The notes under the pieces are model-generated. The model was not told the origin of the DNA. It saw nothing but the letters and a program-made list of their open reading frames with translations, and did no database searches. The position numbers and the translations under genes are program-made. 64,000 nt of DNA, taken from the NCBI GenBank assembly GCA_024138025.1, contig JAMXBD010001094.1:372001-436000 (forward strand), given 5' to 3'. This DNA is from Combretum micranthum. Lineage: Eukaryota; Streptophyta; Magnoliopsida; Myrtales; Combretaceae. Position 1 is the first letter of the stretch; every line of letters starts with the position of its first letter. Below, one piece after another: positions 1 through 11,100 of this stretch.

Positions 1-16
1 CTCAAACTAAATACGT

Positions 17-1272
17 TGTATAAACAGAAAATCTCAGTTCCAACTTGGCAATACCTAAACGGAAAGTCATCCGGAAACCTAACCGGAATACAATAGAGTA
101 AGTCCGGCAATCTAGTGCCCCTAACCCTAGGGACCGAGATGTAGTTTAATATATAGAATAACTAAGTTCGTTATAATTATCAAATTGGTAAATTTTTGGC
201 CTATTTTGAACCCGTTCGGATATAGACTTCGAAAAGCGTATCCCGGGGCTCGAGATATCAAAAATATACCATTAGTACCGTTAGACTCGTAATTCCACGA
301 GATTTCTAAATATATCAGTTATATAATTTTTCGGGTTATAAAAGTTACAGTTATAACCTTTTTACCGTATTTTCATTTCTACCGGTAATTGATTATTCTT
401 TTGCACTATTCATTTTATTTCATTACACAATTTTATTATTTTTATAATGTATACCCGGATTTCCTAGTAATCAAGTAAACTTCGAAAACCAGAAAATGAA
501 ACCCTAAACCGGTTTAGTTCAAGCTTTGTGAGAAAGGCTTAGAAACCCAAATTCCGGCTTTTCTACGGTTTCCAAATAAGAAACTTTTATAAGCAAAATT
601 AATTTTGGATATAGTTCTTGATTCTATTTCAAACCAAGAAAAGATCAGATTTTTGGAAAATTTCAATTCCGGGTCATCCCGAGACCCATTATAGAAAAGC
701 GTGCCCCAAATAGAATTTCAAAAATTCACTTATGAGTACTCATTTGAATCGAAATAAAATAAGGATTTCAAAAATATATTTTTCATAATTTTCCGGTTTA
801 CGAAAAATACAGTTATAGCTTTTTATTCGTATTTCCTTACTACCGAAAAATCAAATTGTCTTGTCTACTATTCCTCACTATTCACAAGTACCACCTAGTC
901 TACCTATTAGCACACTCTACAAATTCAACCTTACCATCACTCAAATCAATTCCTTTTCTCCATAACTTTTGTCCCTTAACTTTCCTTACAAATCATAACA
1001 ATTACACATCATGTTAAATCAATCAATCAAAGTAAAATTTTTCAAACTTCTCCCTTCCTCTACAAGCATGGAGCCGGCGTGAATTGGCCCCCTCCCCATG
1101 TCCATTTTTGCAACTTTTTTTTTTATTTAATCTAGCTTCATTTAACCTAAATTCCAATGCTATATAAACTACTTTTTCTCTCTCTCTCCTCATTCTTTCA
1201 CTTTTCAAGTTTTACAAAGTAAGAAAGCTCTCAAAGTCTCTCTCTTTTTCCCTTCTTGGCCGAAAGTTTTAA

Positions 1273-1322
<50 letters not shown>

Positions 1323-4013
1323 ACACAACTTCCATTTCCTCTTCACATCTTCCATTTTACTTCAAGTAAGTAAACTTTTACACCAAGTAAGTAAACTTTT
1401 ACTCCTTCCACTCATAGATCTTTGTTATGGCTAAGTGATTCTTGGATATTTCAACTAAATGTCCCCATGATCTTTTGGTAGAGACAATGAAATATCAAAA
1501 CAAGAATACCGAACCATTACAAAGTAGATCTAACATTTAAAGGAGCTTTCATGCCAAAAGCTTTATGTTTCCCCAACAAAAAGTATTTTAAACAAAAGAT
1601 CTTTTATAAAAATATAGTTTTTATGTTTTCAAAACTCATTTGAGCATATGAAATAATAGATCTATATTTTGCTACTCATGATCATGTAGGCATTTAAGGT
1701 TTCATTACTATTTTGTGCTTATGTGCATTAATAGTCTTTAATGCTTTTGTCTTTAGTAAATAACCTTCCTAGTATATAGATCTATGATTAGATAAGTTAA
1801 TAAAGTCAAAAAGGAAAACACTTTTCAAGAAATGGACTTGTGTAAATTCGGATGACTTTGGAAACCTAGGATAAAAACACCTTTATCAACTTCTAAACAT
1901 ATATTTTACAAGAGAAATGGAGCCTATAGGTAATAGATAATGTTTAGCAATATTTTTCATGGATCTAAATGTGTTTTACTAAGGAAAATAGTTGAAAACA
2001 AGAGATGAAGTCTAAAAGAAATTTAGAGTTAAAAGTCTTAACAACCAAATTCGTAATAATGGATAGATGGCTAGAAAACAATATTTTTCCAACTTCAAAA
2101 ATGGTATTTTCTTAAATAAATGGAGTCCTTAGGATATAGGTATAATAGACACTTAAATTTTTAAGTATAGAATACATTTTTCCTAAAGAAATCAACTTGA
2201 AAATGGACTTTACTAAATTCGGATTTTTGGAAACCCCCTAGTAAAGGACCCACTTAAAAGTTTATAAATGAAGATTTTATTTAAGAAATAAAGGCCTTAG
2301 GATATAACTAATATGAGGGTCAAAATTCTTTAAGCAAAATAGAGTTTTCCTAAAAGAAAATCCTTGTAATATGTAGGTGTGACTAAGTGTAGTAAACTCA
2401 CTTGTTAAACATTAATATGAAATGGTTTTCTAAGAAAAGTTTATGTAAATTCTTTAAACCTAAAGAGCTATAAGAACTTAGGCTCATTAGAGTTCATATC
2501 ACGACATTCATGATAGGGAAAATCATTACCATTGCATTTAGTTTCATTTTACACTTAGGAATCTCAAGTGCATTCATGAAAACCGTATTTTTGGAATCTA
2601 TGTTACCGCTGTACAGATCTGATCCCTCGTTTCCGAGGCTTAGATATTTTCAAAACTTGATTTAAACTTCATATTTAGAAAGCTCTTCCGAAGTAGATAG
2701 AAATCGATATAAAATTTGCGAGATTCCGAGTTAAAATGACCAAGTTATGGCCGTTTTAAGTTGGAATTCCCGCTTAGGACGCGAATTACGAATTTGATAA
2801 GTTCGTATGAAGTCGTTGGATTAGTTTGAGTTGAAATACTTATTAGAGTATTCCTTCCTTTTTAGGTTATCCCAAGTTCGACGATTCCCTACTACCAGAT
2901 TATTATTACTAGAAGACCGGTGATCCAATGGCCGAGTGAGTTTTCTCCTTGTTTTGTTACCTTGATTGTGCTTGTAATTAGTCGCATTAGAATTTTAGGA
3001 ACAAGATAAAAATCGATATGAATGGGGATGGGATATATGATGAGGCTGTGATGAATGTATGCCAAAGAATCTTAAAGCATATCGAAACCACGATTTGATT
3101 GGATAACTGCATTGTTCATATTATTTATGTGTATGATATTGCCTGGTCACTCTAAAGAATGTATAAATATTTTGACCTAAGTAAAGAGTAAATTGATCAT
3201 GCATCGCATCAGACATATTTCATTTGGTAGCGTGCTATTCCTACGCAGGTCGATCGGTATGGTCCGAGGACTCGTTTGAATAATGAGACCCGGGATCAGA
3301 GCTCATTCATAGGAAACTAAGGCGCATCAGGGATGCATTCCATGTGTGAGCCTAGCCGAGGCGAGTGCTAAGAGCCGAGGGCTTGGGGACTAGCAGCGGT
3401 CGTGTAGACTTCAATACCATCCCTAACCCAAGATACGGAGGGCGTAAATCCGTTCTGTGTGTGGGTTCCGGATACCCATGCATAATTACTTGCTCACGTG
3501 TTTGTTCATGCATAGCATATGATTGATTAATAACATGTTTGTTATAGTACAGAACTAAGGGAATTCTCACTACGCTAGTGTAGCTTATACCCCAATAGTT
3601 GTTTATATGAGCAGGTTATTCCAAGAATGCTAAGTGGGGACCGAAATGGTTGAAGTCGAGAATGACTTCAGGATTCCGGCAAGATATGAGAATGCGTGAA
3701 GTTTTTGGCTAAGCCTTACGATTTACCTTGTAATAATTTTATGAAGTGAAGTCTTGGGATGAATGTAATTGAAGTTTGATGAATTGTATTTTGAAGTATA
3801 GTGTTTTGTATTTGGAGTATAGTGGATTGTATTTCCTTTACATTGTTACTCAATTATATCAACATAAAATGCATCATTCCGATGTGTCTCCTTTATGTGT
3901 TAGACGCCTTGTACATAGTATGGAAGTCTTCGCGTGATTGAGGTGGTCATTCTTAGGCTTTAATATTGTGTACGGCGGACTGCCACGTTTAGGGTACCCT
4001 TCGGGGCGTGACA
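17..4013 (+). mobile_element. Family-A LTR (Ty3/gypsy, probably Tekay/Del-like chromovirus)
   Basis: This is a long terminal repeat, judged by direct similarity to three other copies in the window (33569-37114, 37115-42323 and 62961 to the window end). It probably starts at TGTATAAAC near 17 and ends at 4013 with the family end GGGGCGTGACA. A TATA box (TATATAAA, 1161-1168) followed by a CT-rich tract sits where the other copies also have one, so this is the likely LTR promoter. The first part is duplicated inside the LTR (about 1-400 resembles about 481-870), which explains its extra length over the 3.5-kb copy. No matching 5-bp duplication is seen at its ends, and no polyprotein follows, so it is a solo or truncated LTR. 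Family assignment rests on the copy at 62961, which follows a chromodomain and a polypurine tract. Confidence 0.75.
1275..1327. repeat. 34-base C homopolymer followed by an (AC)n run
   Basis: Thirty-four consecutive C residues (1275-1308) run straight into an AC dinucleotide repeat. The tract lies in the transcribed part of the family-A LTR, downstream of its TATA box. The other family copies have a short AC-rich stretch here, so the C run is specific to this copy or an assembly artefact. Confidence 0.9.
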
Positions 4014-4236
4014 AGCATCATGTGCTATTCTTTTAGGTGGTATCTTAACAAGGATAAACACATAGAATATGAGAAAAAGAGGTAAAACAAACTAAAAGGA
4101 TCAAAATACTATATAAAACTACTAAATAAAGACAATAGTAATCTAGATAAGCAATCCCAACTATTTGCTACCCCACTCATCATTGCTCACCATCCTAAGG
4201 AGTTCGGAACTTAAATCTAGTAAGATTTATACCCTA

Positions 4237-4249
4237 TGCTTGGATACCA
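4237..4249 (-). other. Primer-binding-site-like motif next to the family-C LTR
   Basis: On the minus strand TGGTATCCAAGCA lies seven bases beyond the inner end of the LTR at 4257. It resembles the initiator-Met tRNA primer site TGGTATCAGAGC used by many plant Ty3/gypsy elements, with two differences near its end. It implies that the LTR at 4257-6205 is a 5' LTR read on the minus strand. The element interior would run to lower coordinates, where only 4014-4236 remains before the family-A LTR. Confidence 0.5.
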
Positions 4250-4256
4250 CTTAAGC

Positions 4257-6205
4257 TGTAACGCCTTGAATTGAGAGTGTTAATAGCCCGCCACGTGTTC
4301 TCATTAGAAAAGAACACGCTAAGGCTATAATTCTACTAATCCACAATTGAACACTATATAACTTCAAAGTCTCACTATGAAGGGTACTTCTAAATCATTA
4401 ATGTCATAATAAAAACTTTTGAACGACTCGATTGACTTAAACTAAACGCCAACTTACAATCCATCTTAAAACATTATATAAAAAAAAATCAAAACATAAA
4501 AAATCATAAAAACTAATAACAAAACTTTAATAGTCATGATAATTAATTAAAATTTTATAAAGTCTTTAACTTTAACTATCTCTAACTCTAGATATCTAAT
4601 AGTTAGCTAGAAAATCAACTCTGTTATCATCTTCCCCATAATTCACGAATACATCATAACTAGATAGATAAAAAATCACTAGATCATCATCTGTTCTTGA
4701 AAAATAAAAGAGTGAGCGTAAAGATTTAGTACGCTAAACCATAATCACATTTGCATAAGCAATCATCATGTAAATCCACACATAATATGCAACATATACA
4801 GCAATCAACATTTATTATCTTTTAATTAGGCAGGCAACCATTTTAGTTTAAAACCATTTGCAACTAGTCCTAAACCTGAAAATAACTCATGACTTTATGA
4901 AAACAAGTACATATAAAATACTTATATATATATATAATATATATTGGCATTGGGTACTCTCTACACACTTTGGGTACCATACTCGTATCACTCCTAAATT
5001 ACCAGAATCATCTCTGTACGTAACTCTACTCGAGATAACATCACACACAGATCATTAGGACGCCGTCCTAGTAGCACCGGTACTCTTGATCTACTAAACC
5101 TAGCCAAGCACAAGCAGTAAACAGTTATAGTCAAATATCAATTTGTCCAATTACATGTTCTACTTAACAAGCATAATCATCAAACAAGGTAATGATGTAC
5201 TCGATACAACTTTTGGAATAGATAACCTATCATCATCAGAAATTCCTAATCACGTAAAGCAAAAACTAACTTAAAACTTGTTTTCAAAAGAAAACATATT
5301 CTAAGGTTATTTAGCTTCCTAAACTTTCGAGAACTATAGTATCCTGGGTCTAGATATGCCTTACTACATAGATTTAAGAGTACTAGATATAAAGCTAAGG
5401 ATCAAGGAGATTGAGAAGGTCAAAACATGAGTTAAAGAAGGTTACTTAACAACCCACGCCACCCCTCCCCCCTTCCTCCCTGCGTGGGTCATGCCCAGGA
5501 TAGGGAACGTGATAGCCCAGGATCACAACACATACTCATGTTACACCCGTTATGGTAGGCATAACCTCCATCATACCCATGATGGGAGTAGTGACGACCA
5601 TCACAGCTTATGTCACAACCGATATAGCCTCGAAATCAACACACACACACACACACACAGCCTATATCACGACCGTTATCTCAGTTCGTATACCTGCTCG
5701 ATCCAAAACTTGAAAAACATCAAAAGAAATCCCTCGTTTCTTAATTTAACTCAAACTAAACTCCCAAAGCATATTTATCAACACAAAAGCACCATAAAAA
5801 CACATTATCTGAACACAAACAACGTTCTTTCCTCCTTTGATTGCAAAACACCCAAAATCACTAAAGATGGAAACTTAGGGTTTTCCCAAAACTCTTCTAA
5901 AAGATTGGATCTCTTCAATTCCAACAAGAAAACTTAGAAAAAGACTACTCCTCTTGATCGAAAAGGGATTGAAAAGGAGCAAACTTATCTAAATATTTGA
6001 CCTTTGGTCCTTCTTGAAGCAAGATACAAGCTTGATGAAGTTTTTAGGATTTATCTCCTTGTGATACTATAGAAGAATACGAATAAGTGAGGGAGAGGAA
6101 AAATGTTATCTTTTAATCATTATTATCCATATTAGGGTGGACCATAATAAAATATGACAAATTTGCCTTTCACTATAATTTATTTTATTTTATTTTTATA
6201 TTACA
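4257..6205 (-). mobile_element. Family-C LTR, copy 1 (minus strand, 5' LTR)
   Basis: A repeat of about 1.95 kb bounded by TGTAACGCC at 4257 and ATTACA at 6205, so it begins TG and ends CA on either strand. A second copy lies at 57624-59275 in the same orientation. The two match in scattered blocks along their length, for example the 'agtgagc' block near 4710 and 58028 and the 'gggtggacca' block near 6134 and 59201. The primer-binding-like motif just below 4257 orients it on the minus strand. It contains a 148-codon open frame at 5491-5937, an AC run at 5640-5660 and an AT run near 4927. None of these looks like a gene. No polyprotein is attached. Confidence 0.6.
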
Positions 6206-6283
6206 CATTAATATTACCTTTTTAAGTTTGTTAGTTGAGTTGACACTCAAAATGAATGTGAAATCGACATGTTTTAGTAATTA

Positions 6284-6461
6284 GAGAGCTTCTATAGTCT
6301 TATTGACGGGATCGTTAAGTCAACCATCTAATTATTAAAATAAATATAATAATTAGAATATTAACCGTTTTAGTGATTCGATCATGGTTGTGTGTAATGT
6401 GAGACATTCGATAGTGACGGGATCGGTCCGTCAAAATTAATGACGGGATCATAAAATTTTC
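6284..6461. mobile_element. MITE of family M, copy 1, with 10-bp target duplication
   Basis: A 178-bp non-coding element with imperfect terminal inverted repeats (left end GAGAGCTTCTATAGTC, right end reversed GAAAATTTTATGATCCC). It is flanked by TTAGTAATTA (6274-6283) and TTAGTAACTA (6462-6471), a 10-bp duplication with one mismatch. A duplication of 9-11 bp is typical of Mutator-like MITEs. Related copies lie near 16960-17130 and 20221-20383. It sits about 600 bp upstream of the presumed ANT-like promoter and contains GAGACA (6401-6406), the reverse of the auxin response core TGTCTC. Confidence 0.6.
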
Positions 6462-7063
6462 TTAGTAACTAATAAAAACTAAGATATTAGATAATCAAGT
6501 AATTAAAATAACACATTATCTAATTAAATAGGTAAATTAACTTCCACTAACTTTATTATATATGTTAGTTATTCAATAATTTCTTTATAGGGTGATGAAA
6601 ATTACTATTCATTAATTTAACATAGCAATAAAATTAATATTTACTCATTATGTCTAAAATGAACTATAAAAAATACCTATTTTTTTTTTAAGAATTATAA
6701 TTCTATTATTATCTTGTTTAATTTGGCGAACCAAACATGCCATTATTATCAATTTATCAGCGGCAGTTAGCAAGAAGAATATTAGAATAAAAAAGAAAAG
6801 GGAAAAAGAAATACATGGTTGTTTCTCTATCTCTATCTCAGGTATACATACTCAATAATAAACATTGCATACACAGATCCCTATAAGGAATGCAGGGTTG
6901 CTCCCCGGCATCGATATGCTGGTATTTTATTCTCTTTGTTTAGAATCAAGGGACCATTCTCATTTCTTTTCTTTTCCTTTTTTTATTTGAAACCCTTATC
7001 TTTTATTTAAATTTTTTAATTCTCTATATACGTGTGAGACTTAGACACCTGGGTGTGTGTATG

Positions 7064-7075
7064 TTTATATATAAG
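7064..7075 (+). promoter_or_regulatory. Putative TATA box of the ANT-like gene
   Basis: TTTATATATAAG lies about 390 bp before the chosen start codon and is followed by CT-rich leader sequence. A weaker alternative, CTCTATATAC, lies at 7023-7032. With transcription starting about 30 bp downstream, the leader would be about 365 bases, a plausible length for this family. Inferred from position only. Confidence 0.4.
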
Positions 7076-7099
7076 TAACCCTTGGTAAGGAGTGGTGAA

Positions 7100-7465
7100 A
7101 AATCTTTGGTGTTGGGTTGGAGGTTAGATAACACACTCTTCTTGGAATGAGTTTCTCTCTCTTTTTTCTTCAACAGCTAAAGACAACCCACAAAAAAAAA
7201 AAAAAAAAAAAATCATATATGTAATCCTAGTCTTTTTTTATTTTATTTTATCAACTAGGACTGAGATTTTCTTTCTCTTTGTTCTTCTTTAAAGTGATTA
7301 GTTTATTTCTTCACCAATGATTGAGTTTTCTTGCACCATGTCGAGATTCCAAATTCAAAGACTGTAGAAAATCATTAAAAAAAAAAAAAAGGAACCCAGA
7401 AAGGTTTCACATAACAACATCACCAAGAAGACGAAGCAGCAGTATTACGATAAGTGCTAAAAGAA
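7100..7465 (+). other. Presumed 5' leader of the ANT-like gene, with two short upstream frames
   Basis: This stretch lies between the likely TATA box and the start codon. It holds two AUG-started short frames: 7147-7224 (25 codons, running through a 21-base A tract at 7192-7212 read as seven Lys codons) and 7317-7367 (16 codons). A second A-rich tract precedes the main start near 7377. The homopolymers make the first frame sensitive to sequencing error. Whether the leader is spliced is unknown. Confidence 0.4.
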
Positions 7466-10400
7466 ATGAAGTTCATGAGTGAAACCAACACCGGAGGTAG
7501 TAATAGTAACAACTGGTTGGGGTTCTCTCTCTCACCCCATATGAAAATGGAGGTTGTTACTTCAGAATCTCAACATCACACTCCTCAACAACACCACCAC
7601 CACCATCAAATCCCTGTTTCTGACTCCGTCCCGACAAGCTATTTCCTGTCTCCTCCAGCTCTTAACACTTCTGGGATGTGTTTTGGAGTAGGTGAAAATG
7701 GTGTATTTAGCTCTACACTTTCTGTTATGCCTTTGAAGTCTGATGGGTCTCTTTGTATCATGGAAGCTCTCTCTAGATCACAAACCGAAGGTTAGAATGC
7801 AGTTTATTTGAGATTTATTTATTTATTTTCAAAAAATTTAAATCTTTGGAGTTTTGATTGTTTTGTTATTTTTCTTTTTTTGTGAAGGTATGGTGGCAAA
7901 TTCAACACCAAAACTTGAAGACTTTCTTGGTGGTGCAACAATGGTGGGTGGTTCACACCACCACTATGGAGGACATGAAAGAGAAGCAATGCCACTTAGT
8001 TTAGACAGTATGTATTATCATCAGAACACAGATTCTGAAACCAACAAGCATCACTCTCTTGACCTACTTCCAGTTCAAGCCCACCACAATTATTACTCAG
8101 ACATGACTACTTGCCATGGCTTCTATGATCCTTCCATGGAAGAACAAGAAGAACATAGAAAACAAACCCAGCTTGGAATCAGCCATGACCATCATATCCC
8201 TCATCTGGGTAATGGTATTCCTTGCTTTAAAACATGGGCCGTGAGCAACCAATGAATAGCACTATGGTTGAGACTAACAGTAGTCATAATGATAATGGTG
8301 GGCTAAATGTTGGTTCTGAAGCATTAAGTGCCGCTTCCATGGGGTGTGGTGATATCCAATCTTTAAGTTTGTCAATGAGTCCTGGTTCACAGTCTAGCAG
8401 CTGCATAACAGCTAGTCAGATCTCAGGAGCTGAGTGTGTTGTGGCCATGGAAACAACCAAGAAGAGGGGACTAGCTAAAGTAGGACAAATCCAGAACCAA
8501 ATCCAAAAGCAACCTGTGCATAGGAAATCCATTGATACATTTGGACAGAGAACATCTCAGTATAGGGGTGTCACTAGGTTGGTCCTCGTCTTATTTTATC
8601 ATTATTATTATTTCTTCACTTGCATAGTTGGGTCCTTTTCTTGTTTTAGCTTCTAGCTTTTGTTTCTTCTTCTAGTAACGTTCTTGTCATTTTTTGATTT
8701 ATAAAAAAAAAAAAATGCCAGGCACAGATGGACTGGTAGATATGAAGCTCATTTGTGGGACAACAGTTGTAAGAAAGAGGGACAAACCAGGAAAGGAAGA
8801 CAAGGTGAATTATTAAAAAATAAAAAAAAAAAAAAAAACCTTGCATGTTTGAAGTTCTTCTTGTTAATCCAAATAATTTATTCATGCTTATGAGATCCGA
8901 CTAACTATTTTCTTTCTTTCTTTGTTTTTCTCCCCCCTTTTTTCTTGGTTGTCATCACCGTGGTTGGACAAATTTCAGTTTATTTGGGTAAGTTACGTTT
9001 ACTTCTTCTTTGAAATTATATTTATTAAAACCCTTGCTCCTTCATATTTGACATAAATTATGGCTCAATTATTATTGTTGTTTGGTATTTTTCTAGGGGG
9101 TTATGACATGGAAGAGAAAGCTGCACGGGCGTATGATTTAGCAGCACTTAAATACTGGGGACCTTCAACACATATTAACTTTCCGGTAAAAATGAAGACT
9201 TCAATAATTTTTTTGTCATTACGTGTTGAAGAACACAACATTAAATACTTGTTTTTATTTATTTTATTTTAATTTTTCAGTTGGAAAATTACCAAGAAGA
9301 ACTTGAAGAGATGAAAAATATGAGTCGTCAAGAATATGTTGCTCATTTAAGAAGGTACATAATTTACTAACACTTAAACAACAGAAATATAACCCAGTTT
9401 TAGTTTTGAGTTGCAACAGAATGGTGTGAATAGCAGTAGATTCTATCTCTTTTTATTACACATCAACAATGCTTCATCTTTTTTTTTTTTTCAGGAAAAG
9501 TAGTGGATTTTCAAGAGGTGCTTCGATGTATAGAGGGGTTACAAGGTTTTTTTCCTTTTTTATTTTTGTGTTTCTGTTGTGCTTATTTTTTTATTATTAG
9601 GCTTTTGAATATGTTTGTGCTTATTTTTATACATTAAAATGTGCAGGCATCACCAGCATGGGAGATGGCAAGCAAGAATAGGAAGAGTTGCAGGAAACAA
9701 GGACCTCTATCTTGGAACTTTCAGTAAGTGCTTTAAGTTCAACATGGTTTTTGATTTATTTCTCATTCAACTCTGAGGACTGAGGAGTAAATTTATTATT
9801 CTTTATTCTTAAGAGCTTTTATCTATGTTTTTATTATTTATCTTTTGACAGTATATATGTGAAGACTATATGTACATTTATTAAGTTTCAAGGTAGAGTT
9901 TGAAATTTGTTTACATTATTATCTGACTTTTTGGGGAGACAAAGTTGAGAATGTTGCATTTGAATATTTTCATGACATTGGATTCATTTCATTTAGCTGT
10001 TACTTTCTCTTGTACAAATAAACTTCTTTTTTTCCTTCTGTCTTTGTGTGTGTACAGCAAAGCTGTCTACTTTTGAACCATGAATTGCTTTATTACCTCT
10101 CAAAGTAAAATAAAAAAAGAAAACAAACGTCTAGTGATGGCACACTTTATAAGGCTGTTGGAGATCACTTTGGGACTATGCAGTTTCACATCCCTAGCAA
10201 AACTGGGAACTTTTTAAAGCTGCTCTTTATGATCCAAACAGTAAAAAGAAAGAATATCCATACTGGGATGCTACATGGACTAGCTTCTATTACTTAAAAC
10301 ATCATTTTAATAATTTTTTTCCTAATCAACAGTTTGTTAATCAAATGCCATTATTATCTAGTACTCAAGAGGAAGCAGCAAGGCATACGATATAGCTGCA

Positions 10401-11100
10401 ATCAAATTTCGCGGTGTAAATGCCGTGACTAACTTCGACATTACGAGGTATGATGTTGAAAGAATCATGGCTAGCAACACCCTTTTGGCTGGAGAGTTAG
10501 CCAGACGGAACAAGGAAATTGAACCGAACCGGGAGGCAACTGATCGTAACATGTCGAATGTAAACATTCACCAGAATCATGTACAGCAACAACAGCAGCA
10601 ACCAGCTGAGAGTAATGATGGTGGTGGTGGTTTGGATTGGAAGATGGTTTTGTATCCAACACCACCACAACAGCAGCCAAACAACTGCATGGAGCCGCTG
10701 GAACCCAAGTCCATTGGTCCTGCAAGCAACTATAGGAATAGCTCTTTCTCCACGGCATTGCAGGATCTTATAGGCACGGAGTCGACAAACTCAAGCCATG
10801 GAGGGATGGTGGATGAAGCCAATAAGATGGGTAATAATCAGTTCTCGAACCCGTCTTCACTGGTGACGAGTTTGAGCAGTTCCCGGGAGGACAGTCCGGA
10901 GAGAGGAAGTAGGAGTAGGTGGTGTTATTGGGTCAGGGATAGGAGCGGCAAAGCCTCCATTAGGAATGCCAAAGTTTATCAGTCCATCAGTTCCTATTAA
11001 CGGTGTTAGTAGTTCATGGTTTCCGTCACCACAATTAAGGGCTAGTACTATCACTTCCATGTCTCATTTACCGGTGTTCGCTGCTTGGAATGACACCTAA
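7466..11100 (+). CDS. ANT: AINTEGUMENTA-type AP2 transcription factor, nine exons, frame broken at four sites
   Basis: ANT proteins are nuclear AP2-family DNA-binding factors that drive cell division and organ growth in primordia. Exons read as 7466-7790, 7888-8577, 8722-8804, 8979-8987, 9097-9185, 9281-9354, 9495-9545, 9647-9723 and 10362-11100, all with GT-AG introns. The start is the ATG giving MKFMSETN; an earlier GTG in frame is not used. N-terminal marks are [14 protein letters not shown] (near residue 17), [17 protein letters not shown] and [11 protein letters not shown]2 repeat 1 spans about residues 331-402 ([40 protein letters not shown]). Repeat 2 spans about 436-496 ([39 protein letters not shown]). 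The end is [10 protein letters not shown], close to the ANT terminus. [17 protein letters not shown]-like text after repeat 2 and this terminus favour ANT over BABY BOOM or PLETHORA. Apparent one-base changes break the frame near 8238 (base missing after a Trp codon), 10362 (base missing at the exon 9 splice junction), 10381 (base missing in a Glu codon) and 10900-10920 (one extra base). Patched length would be about 712 residues, longer than the Arabidopsis protein. Confidence 0.92.
8979..8987 (+). other. Nine-nucleotide micro-exon of the ANT-like gene
   Basis: TTTATTTGG is flanked by TTTCAG and GTAAGT. Joined to the G ending exon 3 (8804) and the GG starting exon 5 (9097), it supplies Val-Tyr-Leu-Gly of the VYLGGYD motif in AP2 repeat 1. 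A 9-nt exon at this point is a known feature of AP2/ANT genes. It restores perfect family sequence, so it is well supported although far too short for gene finders. Confidence 0.9.

Noticed and set aside
5491..5937. A 148-codon plus-strand open frame
   Set aside because: It lies inside the family-C LTR, is rich in His, Asn, Ser and Thr from simple AC-rich DNA, and runs through an AC microsatellite. No domain or start context supports it.
7454..7465. An upstream GTG as start of the ANT-like protein
   Set aside because: Nuclear plant genes start at AUG, and the ATG at 7466 gives the family N-terminus.
10471..10758. A 95-codon minus frame and other frames overlapping the last ANT exon
   Set aside because: They are antisense or off-frame readings of the Gln-rich and Asn-rich C-terminal exon of the ANT-like gene.
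7466..11100. Assignment as BABY BOOM or PLETHORA
   Set aside because: The [17 protein letters not shown] block, the sequence after repeat 2 and the PVFAAWNDT end fit ANT better.
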